Assembly (NCBI GenBank): GCA_023548195.1
Contig: JAJHZJ010000061.1
Location: 4,050,297-4,114,296 of the forward strand
Length of the DNA stretch: 64,000 nt
Reading direction: 5' to 3'
DNA from: Bettongia penicillata ogilbyi
Lineage: Eukaryota; Chordata; Mammalia; Diprotodontia; Potoroidae
Shown here one piece after another: positions 19,606 to 31,504 of the stretch. Under the pieces are notes generated by a model, which saw only the letters and a program-made list of their open reading frames with translations, searched no databases and was not told the DNA's origin. Position 1 is the stretch's first letter. The number at the start of each line of letters is the position of its first letter. The position numbers were made by a program, and so were the translations under genes.

Positions 19606-20381
19606 TTTTATAGCCCTTTGGACATAGTTCCAGATTGTTCTCCAGAATGATTAGATCATCTCACAGCTCCACCAACAATGAATTAGTGTTTCAACTCTTC
19701 CACATCTTTTCCAGCATTTATCATTTTCCTGTTTCATCATGTTAGCCAATCTAACAGGTATAATGTGTTACCTAAGAGTTGTTTGATTTGCATTCCTCTA
19801 ATCAATAGTGATTTAGAGCATGTTTTCATATGACTATAGATATCTTTAATGTCTTCCTCTGAAAACTGCCTGGTCATATCTTTTGACCATCTATCAAATG
19901 AGGAATGACTTGTATTCTTATGAATTTGACTCAGTTAACTATATATTTTAGAAATGAGTTCTTTATCAGAGATACTAGTTATAAAAATTCTTTCCCAGTT
20001 TTCTGCTTTCCTCCTAATCTTGGTTGCATTGACTTTGTTCAAAAACTTTTCAATTTAATGTAATTAAAATTATCATTTTGCATTTCATAATGTTCTCTAT
20101 CTCTTTTTTGGTCACAAATTCATCCATTCTCCATAAATCTGACAGGTAAAGTATTCCTTGCACTCCCAGATTGCTTATATCAGCCTAAACTGTGAACCCA
20201 TTTTGACTTTATTTTGGTATACAGTGTAAGATATAGGTCTATGTCCATTTTCTGCCATTCAGTTTTCCCAGCATGTTTTGTCAAATAGTGACATCTTATC
20301 CCAGAAGCCAGAGTCTTCGGGTATATCAAACAGTAGATTGCTATCATTGATTATATATCTTGTGTACCTAATCTATTCCAT

Positions 20382-20395
20382 AGGAACATCTTTCT
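20382..20395. repeat. Right target-site duplication of 18.7 kb L1
   Basis: aggaacatctttct, the partner of 18724-18737 with one mismatch. Confidence 0.8.
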
Positions 20396-20829
20396 AACAA
20401 TTATGTCAATTTCAAAGTAGTTTTCCTAAGGAAATATTTTTTTCATTTGATACATAAAATCAGCGATGGTATTTGTAGTTAACTTTTTAAAAATTAACAT
20501 TCTGTAAGATGTTTAGATGTTTTCTTTCTCTTGGGTACTCCTGAAAGGAAATTCACATAATAATGATGGCCTTTTAAAAAATTCTTCAGTTTTCTTTGAT
20601 GCCACAAGTTAAGGATAATTGGAGAGTTATTTTAAACTTAAAAATACTGTTAAACTGAAAGTCAAGAAACTATTTAGAATATTAATATTTGACCATTGAG
20701 GCTTCTGTATTCTATTCATATTTCTACCTGAAAAATAGACACTGGAAAGTAGCAAATAAGGGGGTGGGGGAGGGAGGCTAAAGGTCTTTAAACAAAGACT
20801 AGTAATAATTTATTCAATATATTGTAGGG
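20396..20829. other. Unassigned AT-rich DNA
   Basis: No frame or repeat recognised. A short G-rich run is at 20760-20777. Confidence 0.5.
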
Positions 20830-21095
20830 GAATTGAAGTCTCTTTGTAGTCCCACCTTCTCCAAAAAACATTTCCCAATTCTCTTTAACTTAACTCCTTC
20901 CTTCTGAATTTTTCCTGAATGCATCTGTTTTACTCATAGCTGTTTGCATGTTGTCTTCCCCATTAGACTGCGAGCTCCTTGAAAGTGGAGACTGTCCTTT
21001 ATTTATTTATTTATTTGTTTGTTTGTTTGTAATTTCAGTGCTTAGCACAGTGTCTTGCACTTAGTAGGTAATTAATTAAACTTGTAAACTTGACT
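20830..21095 (+). mobile_element. L2-type LINE 3' end
   Basis: gactgcgagctccttgaaagtggagactgtcc, a TTTA/GTTT simple repeat at 20999-21031, then gtgcttagcacagtgtcttgcacttagtaggtaatta. Confidence 0.7.
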
Positions 21096-21244
21096 TGACT
21101 GGGCACCCATTGGATTAAAGAAACATTAAGCTTCTTTCTAACATCTTTTGTCTCAGTTTTTACCTTGCCTTTAACTACTGAATGGGTATAACCTCAGACA
21201 AACTGAGACCTGAGAAAGACCTTAGCTTAAAAAGATCAAGGTCT

Positions 21245-21450
21245 CCCTCTGCATTCAGGGACATCACCAGTTGTCCTGACCTATGTCTTGTGACTGGACT
21301 CCAATGACCCCACGGGAGAAAGTAAGAATGATGACCTAGTTCAGCCCTGCCTCACTTAAATCCAATTCACTTGCAAGTCAAGATGTCACCCTCTGGATGT
21401 CACTGGTCCTGTTTGAGAATGAAGGATAAACAATGACAAACATCAATCTG
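21245..21450 (+). mobile_element. RTE-linked repeat fragment
   Basis: cttgtgactggactccaatgac, cctgcctcacttaaatccaattcacttgcaagtcaag and gaatgaaggataaacaatgac align with 33230-33395. I recall this family as a marsupial RTE-related repeat but cannot name the subfamily. Confidence 0.55.
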
Positions 21451-21454
21451 AAAT

Positions 21455-21620
21455 AAAGACAATTTAGTCTAACCCCCTCATTTTACAAATGAGGAAATTG
21501 ATGCCAAAAATAGTTAAGCTGCTTGCCCAAGATTAAACTGTAAGAAAATGTCGAAAATTGCACTTAAACCTAGTGTTTTCCTCCATTGTACTATAATGGT
21601 TCTCTAAGCCTCCAGATTAC
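21455..21620 (-). mobile_element. MIR-type core-SINE
   Basis: ccccctcattttacaaatgaggaaattg, cttgcccaagattaaactg: reversed core-SINE. Confidence 0.6.
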
Positions 21621-22267
21621 TTAACTAAAAGAATAAACTGAGTGACTGAATAACTCCCCTGGCCTCCTTTCTGATGAAAATGGCCATTATTACAGATTGA
21701 AAATATAACATTAGCAATCAGAAACCTTTCCAAGTTTTTAGCATTCACCAGCCCAGTACTTTGGGATCCATGACTTACAGATGCCCAAGCTCACTACTTG
21801 ACAAAAACAAAACTTCTATTGTAAGGAATCACTTTTCATATTGATTTATGTGGAAACGTGAAAGACATATTCCCAACAGAAAATAGCTGGGCTTTAACAC
21901 ACCATGAAAATTCTACTAAAAAAATCAAGGATCAAGTACAGATTTTCCTGAGTTCAAATTCATAGAGCACTTTGTTCTGCATCTCTTGAATGGAAATGCC
22001 ATATATTCTTCTGTATTACAGGGATTTGTAGAGCCATAACTAGCCATTATGACACCCAAGGCAAGCTTAATGAAACATTCCTGGGGCAAACATGAACCAC
22101 ACCCTCAAATAAACTTGTTAGGACAAGTGCACCAAGCAAAGATCTTGGGGAAGGGAGTGGCTATTGGACTTAGAAAGAGTCATTAGAAAAGTGCTCACCT
22201 GGGGTACAACTACTTAGGAATGATTTTTGGTAGCTTTTTATTTTAACTAATTTTTCTCACTAACTGA
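21621..22267. other. Unassigned DNA
   Basis: No recognisable gene or repeat. Confidence 0.5.
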
Positions 22268-22440
22268 TGCTAGGAGGCTGAGAAAAGGTTGCCGTTGGAG
22301 TTAGGGAGACCTGGGTATTTCTCTGTGCTCTGAAAAGTTCTCAAAGATTCTAAGTTGCAGAGAAGTTGCCAACGTATTTGAGTAGTTTCCTCATTCACAA
22401 ATTCCATATATCAATGATATTTGAGGTCCAATCCCTAAAC
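22268..22440 (+). mobile_element. tRNA-derived SINE with 'agttgcagagaag' tail
   Basis: It contains gttggagttagggagacctgg, then gattctaagttgcagagaagttgcc and tttcctcattcacaaattcc. The same tail type recurs at 58360-58440. This is a marsupial SINE subtype whose exact name I cannot give. Confidence 0.5.
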
Positions 22441-22494
22441 CTAATTAGATAATTAGCTCTGCTGTTTCTATGCCTCTGAAGGAATATGAATACT

Positions 22495-22980
22495 ATGACA
22501 GCCAGTTTAGCCTAGTGAACAGAGTGATGGACTTGGAATCAGGAAATCCTGGGAATTGTAAGATCAAGTAAAGGTTATAGATGGAGAGATTTGGGCATGT
22601 TTGTAAGCAGCAGGGAAGAAGCCACTGGATAGGAAGAGATTAAAAATTAGAGAGAGAAAGGGGATGATTAAAGTGCCAGGTCCCTAGAGGAGATAAGTAG
22701 AGGGGCTGTCCATTTCTTCATCACATTTAAGAGCAAAAGAGAAGAAAGCAAGGTTGAAGTCAATGTATTTTGATATATCAAAAAGAAGTTACTGAAATGA
22801 TAGAGACTCCATTTTTTTCAGAGAAGTATGAGGTAATTGGATTGGGCCAATACATGGTAGGGAAGGCTTAAGGAGAGTAACAAAGATCTGAAATAACTGC
22901 TGAGGGAAAATATGAGTGAGTGAATTAAGGAAGAATGAAAGAATGGCCACGTAGGCAGCATGGGACCAGTTAAGATGAGA
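22495..22980 (-). mobile_element. SINE head (plus) followed by an unnamed purine-rich LINE-like repeat
   Basis: 22495-22560 is a short SINE head (cctagtgaacagagtgatggacttggaatcagg). 22570-22980 is purine-rich with phrases such as gcagggaagaagccactggatagg, which I recall from old mammalian interspersed repeats. Family and strand are uncertain. Confidence 0.35.
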
Positions 22981-23754
22981 TAACACAAAATAGTAGTGGA
23001 GCCTCCTTAACTAGGAAAAAATAAAACAATATCCTACTAGAAAGAGAAAATCTATCTCTGCAAAGCTGATGAGAAAAAATTCCAGGATGCCAAAATTTTG
23101 GGGAATACCACTACACCTTCTTCCCTCTTGTTTAAACAGACCAGGAGTGTGCTGATAAGGGCTTAACAATTGACTCTCCAGAAATGTACCACCCACTTTC
23201 AAGTTTAATTTGTATTAGGAATATTTTGTTCATCATTTTTTAAAGTCTAAACAACTGTCAAAACAATAAATTAAGCCTTGATTTTTATCATCTTCCTCAG
23301 CACACTCCTGTAACTGTCTCTTTTACAACTTTCCCCATTTCCTGAAAAAAGAAAAAATCTGGTAATTCACAGGCTACCAAACAAAATGACAGGAAGAGTA
23401 GGACCAGCTCTGTAAGTATTTAGTATATTGGGGTTTCTTTCTCTTGTTGTTTTTTCTGTTGAGAACTTGATATGGACCAAATCTCTGTTGCTGATATGAA
23501 ATAAAAAGTTGGGAAAATTATCTGAATAATTCAATAAGCTGAGCTATTATTGGATAGATTACTGTCCCAATTTTCTACAGTGTTCAACTTAGCAAACTGG
23601 GATGTAGAGTAATAAACACTACTGAAATTAACATAAGGAGCACAGGGGGCAATTTTTACTGAGACAAAAGTGAACTTGGGGTCCCAGTTATCAGCATTAT
23701 TGCCTCAATTTTCCCTGTAGGTAGTTGGGCTCTGTATTTGGCCCAGACTATTGC
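22981..23754. other. Unassigned DNA
   Basis: No frame above 63 codons and no recognised repeat. Confidence 0.5.
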
Positions 23755-23965
23755 TTTCAGATCATTGAATCCTAGATTTTGAACTGAAGGGAACTTTAGA
23801 CACCATGTAGTTTAATGCCCTTCTTTTACAAATGAGGAACCTAGGGGCCGGCGAGCTTGAATCACTACCCAAAGTCCACAGGAAATGAAAGACTGAACTA
23901 GAATTTGAACACGTCTTATCTGACTTCAAATCCATTACTTTTTTACGACACCATGCTGCATTAGA
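23755..23965 (-). mobile_element. MIR-type core-SINE
   Basis: tagattttgaactgaagggaac, cttcttttacaaatgaggaacc, aatttgaacacgtcttatctgacttcaaatcc: reversed core-SINE. Confidence 0.65.
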
Positions 23966-24688
23966 ACCAAAGTGAAGTCTTCCCTTTCTTCGGAACAACC
24001 CAAGATACAGAGATGAAATGACAGAGGTCAGGTAATTGGAGCGCTAAGAATAAAAATAGGCCGGGCTCAAAGAAAATCATTGTGTGATTTAGAATTGTGC
24101 AAGGATTTGTCCTTCAACCTGTTCCATTGATTCAGGATAAATGCTAGTCACAGAATAGAAACTAGGTATAAGGTAAAAGATTAAACCTGAATAATGATCA
24201 CCTAATTCCCTCAGTGTGGCAAAAAAGATAACCTTCTCTATTAATCTTCCTAGCAGAATTCACTGACCTCTTATGTTTGGCTAGCTCAATGCTTTCATGA
24301 ACTTCTCTGCAAAAATGAAATCATTTTTTGTGGCAAATTTTGAGATGAACAACTAGTTCAAAGAATTTCTATGCAGCAAATCATTTAGTTCTTCGTATAA
24401 AAGTTTAACATGAATCTCTAAGAATCTTTTGTGTGTTCCTAGTCAACAACCATGAAATAACTGCATTCCTCATCCTCAACCAGTTACCAAAAGGTTCTCA
24501 TTCCAAGAGTACATGACCATTTTTTTCCCTCCATTGTTTTCTTTATTTTGGTTGAGAGAAAGACAGTTATGAAACAACTTTTCAGATCTATTTTCATTCC
24601 AAGCCCAAATATAGGTCAGATAAAAGATATTTTTAACATTTTTTTAAAAAAAATCTAAAGATTCATGTCAAGAAGAACTTACATTCAA
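23966..24688. other. Unassigned DNA
   Basis: Nothing recognised apart from a short A/T run near 24635-24655. Confidence 0.5.
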
Positions 24689-24815
24689 TTTGACAATTCA
24701 ACAAGCATTTATTAAGTGCCTACCATGGACCAGGACTTGTGCTTGTCATTGAGGACACAGTAATGAAAATGAAGTTGTCCTTCCCCTCAAAAAATTTACA
24801 TTATACTTGAATTTG
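24689..24815 (-). mobile_element. L2 3' end fragment
   Basis: caacaagcatttattaagtgcctaccatggaccagg, then tccttcccctcaaaaaatttacatt: the complement of the L2 3' end. Confidence 0.7.
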
Positions 24816-25069
24816 TTAATTTCAAAACACCCTACTAGGCAACAAGGAAATATTCTCCCTAGAGACCAAAGTCACCTGAAGTCACCTAAAATGTATTTCA
24901 AATGCATATTCAAAGAGGAATAGCTTAGTTTATGACTAAACATTGGCATTAGGCAAGTAAGTTATCCATAAAACTCATTTTCACTTTTAGTCATAGAAAA
25001 GGAAAGAGGAAAATCACCTAATTTTTTTCCCTTGAAATGATTAGTTTGGGAAGGATCCTAGCTAACTAA

Positions 25070-25310
25070 TGTCATAGTTAGGATGCTGGACCTGGAATCC
25101 AACCTCAGATATTTGCTAGATATCTCATCCTGGGCAAGTCACTTAACCTCCTCAGTTTGCTCATCTATAAAATGAGGATAATAGAAACAGCCATGTCCCA
25201 AAGTTGATGAGAATAAAATGATAGTATTTGTAAAACACTTTTTAAATTTTAAAGAGTTATATGAACACTATGTATCTATCTATTACTATTATTATTAGTC
25301 CTTATCTCTC
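25070..25310 (+). mobile_element. THER1/MIR core-SINE
   Basis: ggatgctggacctggaatcc, catcctgggcaagtcacttaacctcctcag, tctataaaatgaggataatag, and an ATTATT-ending tail. Confidence 0.75.
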
Positions 25311-25474
25311 TTACATAATGGGGAAAATTAAAAATAAAAAGTGAAGAAATTTGACATTAATAATGATTCTTTTTCCCCCAGAAAGCATGTAACTTTCACT
25401 TACCAAAACTGAAATTTCAAGTCATTAAAATAGATAATTATTAAGAAACAAGAAATTCTTCAAGTGTAAATCTT

Positions 25475-25800
25475 ATTACTGTGTGCCAGGCACTGTGCCA
25501 AGTGTTGAAAAATAAATATGAGCAGAAAGACAGTCCCTGCCCTCAAGGAGATTACATTCCAATGGGAGATGACACACATAAAAGGAAGACAAGAAGACAA
25601 GGGAGAGAAGATATGAAGGTATTTAGCCCAAGGGCCAAGTAGAAAAGTCTGGAGAGTCATGATGACAGCCAGGAGAGGACCAAAGATATAGCTGACCAGA
25701 ACATCTTCCTCAAAATGGATCTTCTCATAGGAACCAGTCAATAAGAGGGAGAACTCACAGAAAGGAGGATCCTTCCAATGTGAAAAGTGAGTGAGCTTCT
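25475..25800 (-). mobile_element. L2-type 3' region
   Basis: ctgtgtgccaggcactgtgccaagtg, then ccctgccctcaaggagattacattcc: reversed L2 3' end, with purine-rich sequence to about 25800. Confidence 0.65.
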
Positions 25801-25859
25801 AGGGTGAAGTTTTTATGTCATGGTAGAAAATATATGGAGAGCAAAGAGTATTGTCTGGA

Positions 25860-26275
25860 GAGGTATCTTTGCCTTTTCACTTGCCCTTTACCTCCATCTC
25901 ACATCATTCTACAAAATTGCATCATCCTTGGTACTCATAGACCTCAATAGCCTCTGTCCTAGGATTGGGAAGTAGAACAAAGAGTTCTTTGCTGAACCTT
26001 CATCAAAGAAGGGTATTCAGCTATTTCTTTATCTTCTATCTGTCTATACTCCTTTGGAATTCTTCATCATGCTCCTGTGGTACCTTTACTCCTTTCATCC
26101 ACCACCACTTCCTTTTCAGCTTCCTTTTATATAGTCTTCCTTTTATTTATTACATTAGAATGTAAGCTCTATAGGACAAGGACTGTCTTTCTTTTTCATA
26201 TTTCTATGAATATGTCCTTAGCACAGTGCCTGGAACATAGTAGGTACTCAGTAAATGTTATTAATTTGACTCTAT
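25860..26275 (+). mobile_element. L2 LINE 3' region
   Basis: A pyrimidine-rich stretch then gaatgtaagctctataggacaaggactgtc and agcacagtgcctggaacatagtaggtactcagtaaatg. Confidence 0.75.
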
Positions 26276-26589
26276 ATTGAGTAACTGGGAAGATGGTGGT
26301 TCCAATAACATAAATGAAATACCACATATAAAGTACTTTGCCACCCTTAAAGTGTTATATTAATGTTAGAGATTATAACTAAAGAAGTGAAGGGGTCAGA
26401 GAGATTTTTCAAGGGAAAATGAGAGACTCTGATCAGTTTATGATGAATTTAAAATCCTAGCAGACTAAATGACTGGGGAATGTCTTGTATTTTCCCTTCC
26501 TTATTGTTCCCATCAGTATCACCCCAGTTCTTCTCTCTTTTATTCTTGGCTAGATAGATTTCAGGAGGGAAAAAATAAGATCAATTAGG

Positions 26590-27065
26590 AAGTTATCATC
26601 TTCCTGATCTATCAGTCATGCAGAATAATCTTCCCAATATACATGATCCCTTTACAATAAAAAACTTTCGGGGTTTCCCAGTACCTACCAAATAAAATAT
26701 GAACACCTTATGGTCGCATTCAAAGTCATTCATAATTTTACTCCAATTACCTTCCCTGACTAGATTATCTCTTGGCCTTTTCTTTCACAATGCTATAATT
26801 CAGTCAAAATGAGTGATTTTTAATCCTTTTCCTGTTGCTATCTAATTCCTTTTCCACTTCTTTTGCTGCTCCACATACATGAAAGTTTTTGTAGTCTTTC
26901 CTTCTTCCACGCCCACCTTAGGTTTATATTCTCCATGAAGAAGTTCCCTACCTCGCTCCACCAACATCCCTCAGATGAAGATGTTCATTCCTCTTATTTT
27001 TTAAGGCTCTTTGCCCTAATATATCTCTCCTTCATACCAATTAAAATCTCCCTTGTTCATTACTG
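26590..27065 (+). mobile_element. L2 LINE fragment
   Basis: cctaccaaataaaatatgaacaccttatggtc and tcaaagtcattcataattttactccaattac match the L2 C-terminal coding region on the plus strand. The frame is decayed. Confidence 0.65.
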
Positions 27066-27145
27066 TTGCTCCCCTTTACCAACAGAAACACCAGAGGCCA
27101 TTCCTAGGAGAAGCTAAGTCACTGGGTTCTGATTCTGCTAGGACT

Positions 27146-27442
27146 GGGTGGAGAGGGAAGAAAGAAGAGAAGCTGGAACTCAAAGCTTTAGGAACAAATG
27201 TTGAGAATTGTTTTTGCATTCAACTGGGAAATAAGAAATACAGGTAATGGGGTACAGAAATTTATCTTGCCCCACAGGACAAGAGAAAATATGGGGATAA
27301 GGGAAGAGAGGGGTGTTAGAAAGGTGGGTACATTGGTAGAAGGGGTAACCAGAATGTACAGCATTTTTGGGGGGGGGAGGGGAGAGTTGGGAAGAAAATT
27401 TGGAACTCAAAATTTTGTGGAAATGAATGTTGAAAGCTTAAA

Positions 27443-27446
<4 letters not shown>
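27146..27446 (+). mobile_element. ORF1-only LINE (HAL1-like), copy C, 3' tail only
   Basis: ctggaactcaaagctttaggaacaaatgttgag, ctgggaaataagaaatacagg, and ggaactcaaaattttgtggaaatgaatgttgaaagctt align with the ends of copies A and B, including the G-run (27368-27376). It is 5'-truncated and has no coding part. Confidence 0.85.

Positions 27447-27522
<76 letters not shown>
27447..27522. repeat. TA microsatellite on a LINE tail
   Basis: About 37 TA units start exactly where the A-rich tail of copy C would be, suggesting the tail seeded the repeat. Confidence 0.95.
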
Positions 27523-27525
<3 letters not shown>

Positions 27526-27544
27526 AAGGAGAAAGAACTGTGTT

Positions 27545-27925
27545 AAAAGAACATGGTTCTACCCACCTTCTTTGTGACTTCCCAGACAATTGCTTCCTTC
27601 CCCAACCACCACTGCCTTATGGGTTTTGTCTCCCTGATTAAAATGGAAGCTCCTTGAGGGCAGGAAATATCTTGCTTTTTTTTTTCCTTTGATACTTAGC
27701 ATAGTGCTTGGCACTTAATAAATTCTTATGCTTCATTCATGTGGCATTTTCCACCAATCAGATTTCAAACTCCAAAAGTCTTAGAGCTTCTAAGCTTTAA
27801 TAGTTTTAATAGCTTAAAACTATCTTGAGACTTATGGAACACCTTGTATAGTATCTATACACCTCTAGCACAGTGCTTTCCAAATAGCAGATACTTGATA
27901 AATGTTTGTTGAACTGTTGAAATAT
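27545..27925 (+). mobile_element. Two L2-type 3' ends in series
   Basis: The first ends tagcatagtgcttggcacttaataaattc (27700-27728). The second ends tagcacagtgctttccaaatagcagatacttgataaatg (27870-27906). Confidence 0.65.
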
Positions 27926-28064
27926 GAAAGGGCAGTCTATATTTAATAGACTAGAATCCAAAAGCACACAGTACATAAAGTATCCCCAAAAGGTCTCTCT
28001 CTCTCCCTTCCACAGTAAGTCCTTCTGGTCCCTGAATAAGATCTGTAACTGCTATATAACCAAT

Positions 28065-28170
28065 CTAACAGGCAATCATTAAATATCTATAATATCCCAA
28101 GCACTGAATATACAAGCACAACATGGAAATAGTCTCAGCTTTGAAGAAGCTTACATTAAAACATCCAAAA
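28065..28170 (-). mobile_element. L2 3' end fragment
   Basis: gcaatcattaaatatctataatatcccaagcactg and gaagaagcttacattaaaac: reversed L2 3' end. Confidence 0.55.
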
Positions 28171-29735
28171 TATTATAGACTTAAAAGAATATTTTTCTAG
28201 TGTTAATGAACCTGCTTACATAGAAAAGAAGTTCTCATTTTCAGAGTCAAGTCAAAGAAGAATCATAAAAAGAAAAAAATAAATGCTTCTAATACATCCT
28301 AGCCAATACATCAGAAATCAGAGGGCTATCAATTAGTGCTATGCATTTTGCAATTTCTAAAATTATATAAGGCTAAATAGTTGAGGCAGAATATTCCAAA
28401 GGAGTTCTGGGATTGTATATTGGCTTTTTTGTCCCTTCTTTACAGTAGCCTCACAAGAATCAGCCTTAATTTCTGTGCCTGATGCAATAAAATTTCATTT
28501 TAAGTGATTTGTGAAATGCATTTTATTTTATTTACTCTACGAATATCTCCTTATAATTCTTATCTTATTTTTATTGCAATAAATAAGGTGGGGGAAGGAA
28601 CACTTTAATCAAAGTCTACAAGTTTGTTTTTTTTTTTTTAGGGAAAACACTGCAGGCACGCTTGAACTGTTTGGAGAAATTTTATAGTCACTTTTTGTTG
28701 ATCTAGGATTGAATATTTTGATATTTGTTTTTAATTTGAACATTTCTACCAATTGATTGCTCTCTTTTTCACTTCTTTGTAGATATTCACCATTGTGAAT
28801 TCAGGAAACATACAGGACATACTGGACAGCACCAGGCCAGAAGGAAAAGGAACTGGGATCCATTTGTGGCCATTCTATTTGCCCCATTCACACAACTATT
28901 TGGGAAAGGAAATGAAACCAGAGAAAAGCAAATTCTCCAACCTATGCGGAGAGTGAAACAACTTGTATATGAATGAAACTGGATTGGAGGGGAAGGGGTA
29001 AAATAGATGACTGATTTATCACCAGTCATTCCACAAACAACCAAGAATACTAACTAAATAGTATCCAAGGGGAAGGAGTCATAAAAGACAACATGAACAG
29101 ATTAATAACAATGTCAGAGAAAAATAGAAAAGCTGTGAATTTCCCTTAATTAAATATGAGGATATGTAAACTGGATACTATGATGAGATCTAAATTCTGA
29201 AAACCTCTGAGAGAAGTAATTTTAAAATGCAATTCTGGAAGCCCAAATGATGAAGTCACTAGCTTTCTAAAATAAAAAAAAAGCTTATCCTGCAGTTCTA
29301 GGTCTTTTTCATCCCATAGAATATATAAACTCAAGTATTTCATGAGTCAGACGAGTGCCAGTGATCCCCCAGCCCTGACACAGGCATATGCTGAGCGGAC
29401 AGGAAGGTTCAGAAAGCGCTAGACATAGCTTTCACTGATCTTTGACCTCACTTCATCATAGCCATCTCCCTTTGGGGTGTTCTTTCTGGCAGAAGCCCTG
29501 AGCTACATGATTGTCTAAAGGAAGACACATAAGAACTAACCAAGGGAAATATGCAGTACATCCTCCAGGAGTCTTGCCCAGAAAAGAGGTTTCTTGTCAA
29601 TCATAGACATGCACAAAAGAAAAAGGTATCCAATGAGTTTTCAGGCTATGACGGTCCTAGCACCATGCCAATTTGACACATCCTCAGAACCTTGTGTCTC
29701 TTGCAGTAGTTGTCCCATCCTACTATAGTAGCACA
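28171..29735. other. Unassigned DNA with one splice-acceptor-like site
   Basis: No repeat recognised. At 28759-28782 a pyrimidine tract ends in ttctttgtag. A stop-free frame without an ATG then runs to a TGA at 28954-28956 (57 codons). The protein is unfamiliar and a run of this length is not unusual by chance, so I do not call an exon. Confidence 0.35.
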
Positions 29736-29890
29736 ATTACGGAGATATCCTAAAGCAAGGGAGGGGCCTTGGGGCCACATCTGTTCTGTGAAGTTTAGAT
29801 TCAATCAAAGGGCCACACTTGAGGACCTAGAGAGTTATATGTGACCTTGAGGCCTTGTCCCTAAGGTTAAAGGATTTAATAGGAGCACTA
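29736..29890. mobile_element. Possible hAT-type DNA transposon fragment
   Basis: gggccttggggccacatctg and caaagggccacacttgaggacc resemble the GGCC-rich ends of old hAT elements ('gggccacatgtggccttgaggcc' style). Short and decayed. Confidence 0.4.
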
Positions 29891-29924
29891 CTGACTATTC
29901 TCTATAGCTTAAATTTGTAGACTA

Positions 29925-30080
29925 AGGGAGAATACCTGGGTTTGAATCTTGAACATCACTTACTATACATATGACCTTGGACCAGTAATTTGACCTCTTT
30001 TCTCTTTAATTTCTTCATTGGAAAAATGATAGGGTACAATTAGATGGTTTGTAAGGTTCTTCCAGATCTAAATTCTATAA
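29925..30080 (+). mobile_element. MIR-type core-SINE
   Basis: gaatacctgggtttgaatcttg, tgaccttggaccagtaatttgacctc, cttcattggaaaaatgatag, ending gttcttccagatctaaattctataattc. Confidence 0.65.
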
Positions 30081-30249
30081 TTCTAAAGCAGAAACCCGCA
30101 GTACCTTCCAAAGCAAGGACTACTATGTCTTCCTACATTCCTGCTTCCATCAACATGTTTCCCCATTATGTTAATAGAATCCCATCTTTCCTCGGGAGAG
30201 GATTATCTTCTTATGGTAGCAGTATATGGAAGAAATAAAGCAAGAGGTA

Positions 30250-30600
30250 GATTATAAATGAAATGAAAGCTATGGAAGACAGACTTGAGAGAAGAATTAA
30301 AAGTTTAGAAAAGAAGTTGAGAAACTTTACAGAGGAAAAAGGCACCCTGATAATTAGAACAGACCAAACAGAAGTCAGTGACTCCATAAAATGGGATGTA
30401 TTAGAATCAAATCAAGTGACCGAAAGAACAGAAGAAAGGATAAGACACTTCCTATCAAAAACAACAGAGCTGGAAAAGTAGTCAAGGAGAGAGAATCAAA
30501 GAATCATCAGATTATTTGAAAACTATGACCAAAGAAAATGTCGGGGTGCCATATTTCAAAATGTCATTAATGATGACTGCCAAGATCTATTAGAATCTAT
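30250..30600 (+). pseudogene. L1 ORF1 fragment (older L1 family)
   Basis: A 72-codon open piece (30263-30481) gives a coiled-coil-like sequence (ERRIKSLEKKLRNFTEEKGTLIIRTDQ) that ends in TTELEK and then a stop. Read on in frame, it gives ENQRIIRLFENYDQ and NVINDDCQDLLES, matching the start of the ORF1 RNA-binding domain seen in copies A and B. It is a distinct, more diverged ORF1 lineage. Confidence 0.75.
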
Positions 30601-30715
30601 AATCTGTTGGAAGGGACTATTGGGGTTTTTTTTGTCTTTGTACCCTAGCACCTAGCATCATGCCTTGAACATAGTAGGCATTTCACAAGTATTTGTTGAA
30701 TTAAATTGGTTTACC
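30600..30715 (+). mobile_element. L2-type 3' end
   Basis: gcacctagcatcatgccttgaacatagtaggcatttcac. Confidence 0.65.
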
Positions 30716-31504
30716 TTGGTTCTTTACTTTGCTCTGATTTGTCTGCAAGGAGTTGTATCACTGATATTATTTTTGCTTACATAATTTATTTTCTCATTCA
30801 TTCTTGCTTCTTCCTGTAGCCTCTGTCCCCAAACTCTAGCTTTTAGTATTCTCCCTATCCACTATTTTCTAAGGTGCTTTTTTTAATTTCTAAAATTACA
30901 TTTTTCACTGTTTCTCCTGAATTTTTTTTTATAATTCTGGGCTCTATAATCCCATTTCTTTTTGTGATCAGTTTGAATTGTTTGTGGTTGCTGGTTCCAG
31001 ACTTGCCTGTTTTCTCAATTCTAAGTCAATTCCCATAGTCACTAAGCAATAGACTTAGTACAAAAAAGTTGTAAGAATAATAAAAAATAATAATATCAGG
31101 GGAGAACAACATACATACAAACACTAGGAGGAGAGAAAAAGCCCAGGTATAGATAGATACATCCAGAGAAAGAAATAGGCCAATCAATAGAGGATTGACT
31201 TCACTGTAATCTCCTTGTCTTTGGAAAAGATTTATAAAATTGTAAATTAGATTTTGTGCTCCCTTCTCTCTAACAGAGTGAAAAACACAACAAAAATGGC
31301 TTTGAAAGCCGTTAAGCTATGCCTATTACCTTTTATCTATTTGTCTCAATCTGAAAGTCTTCACTGAGGCACTTGGGAGTTTTTGTAAATCAAAGAGCCA
31401 AGAGAGAGAAATCTACATTCAGAAGACCCAGCATAGCTTCTCACATTCACTTAGTTAAATCATTAATATTAAACAATCCAGTTCCTTACATTATATTCCC
31501 TACT
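30716..31504. other. Unassigned DNA
   Basis: No recognisable gene or repeat. Confidence 0.5.

Larger units (their letters stand above)
18738..20381 (-). mobile_element. 5'-truncated L1, 3' end of ORF2 plus 3' UTR
   Basis: A 1.64-kb insertion flanked by a 13/14-bp duplication. The minus strand starts inside ORF2 and ends in the 3' UTR with a short A-rich tail (ttttttac on the plus strand). A GATA microsatellite and a short RTE-linked repeat sit inside it. The L1 at 60.1-61.4 kb lacks both in the corresponding place, so they were gained later. Confidence 0.85.
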
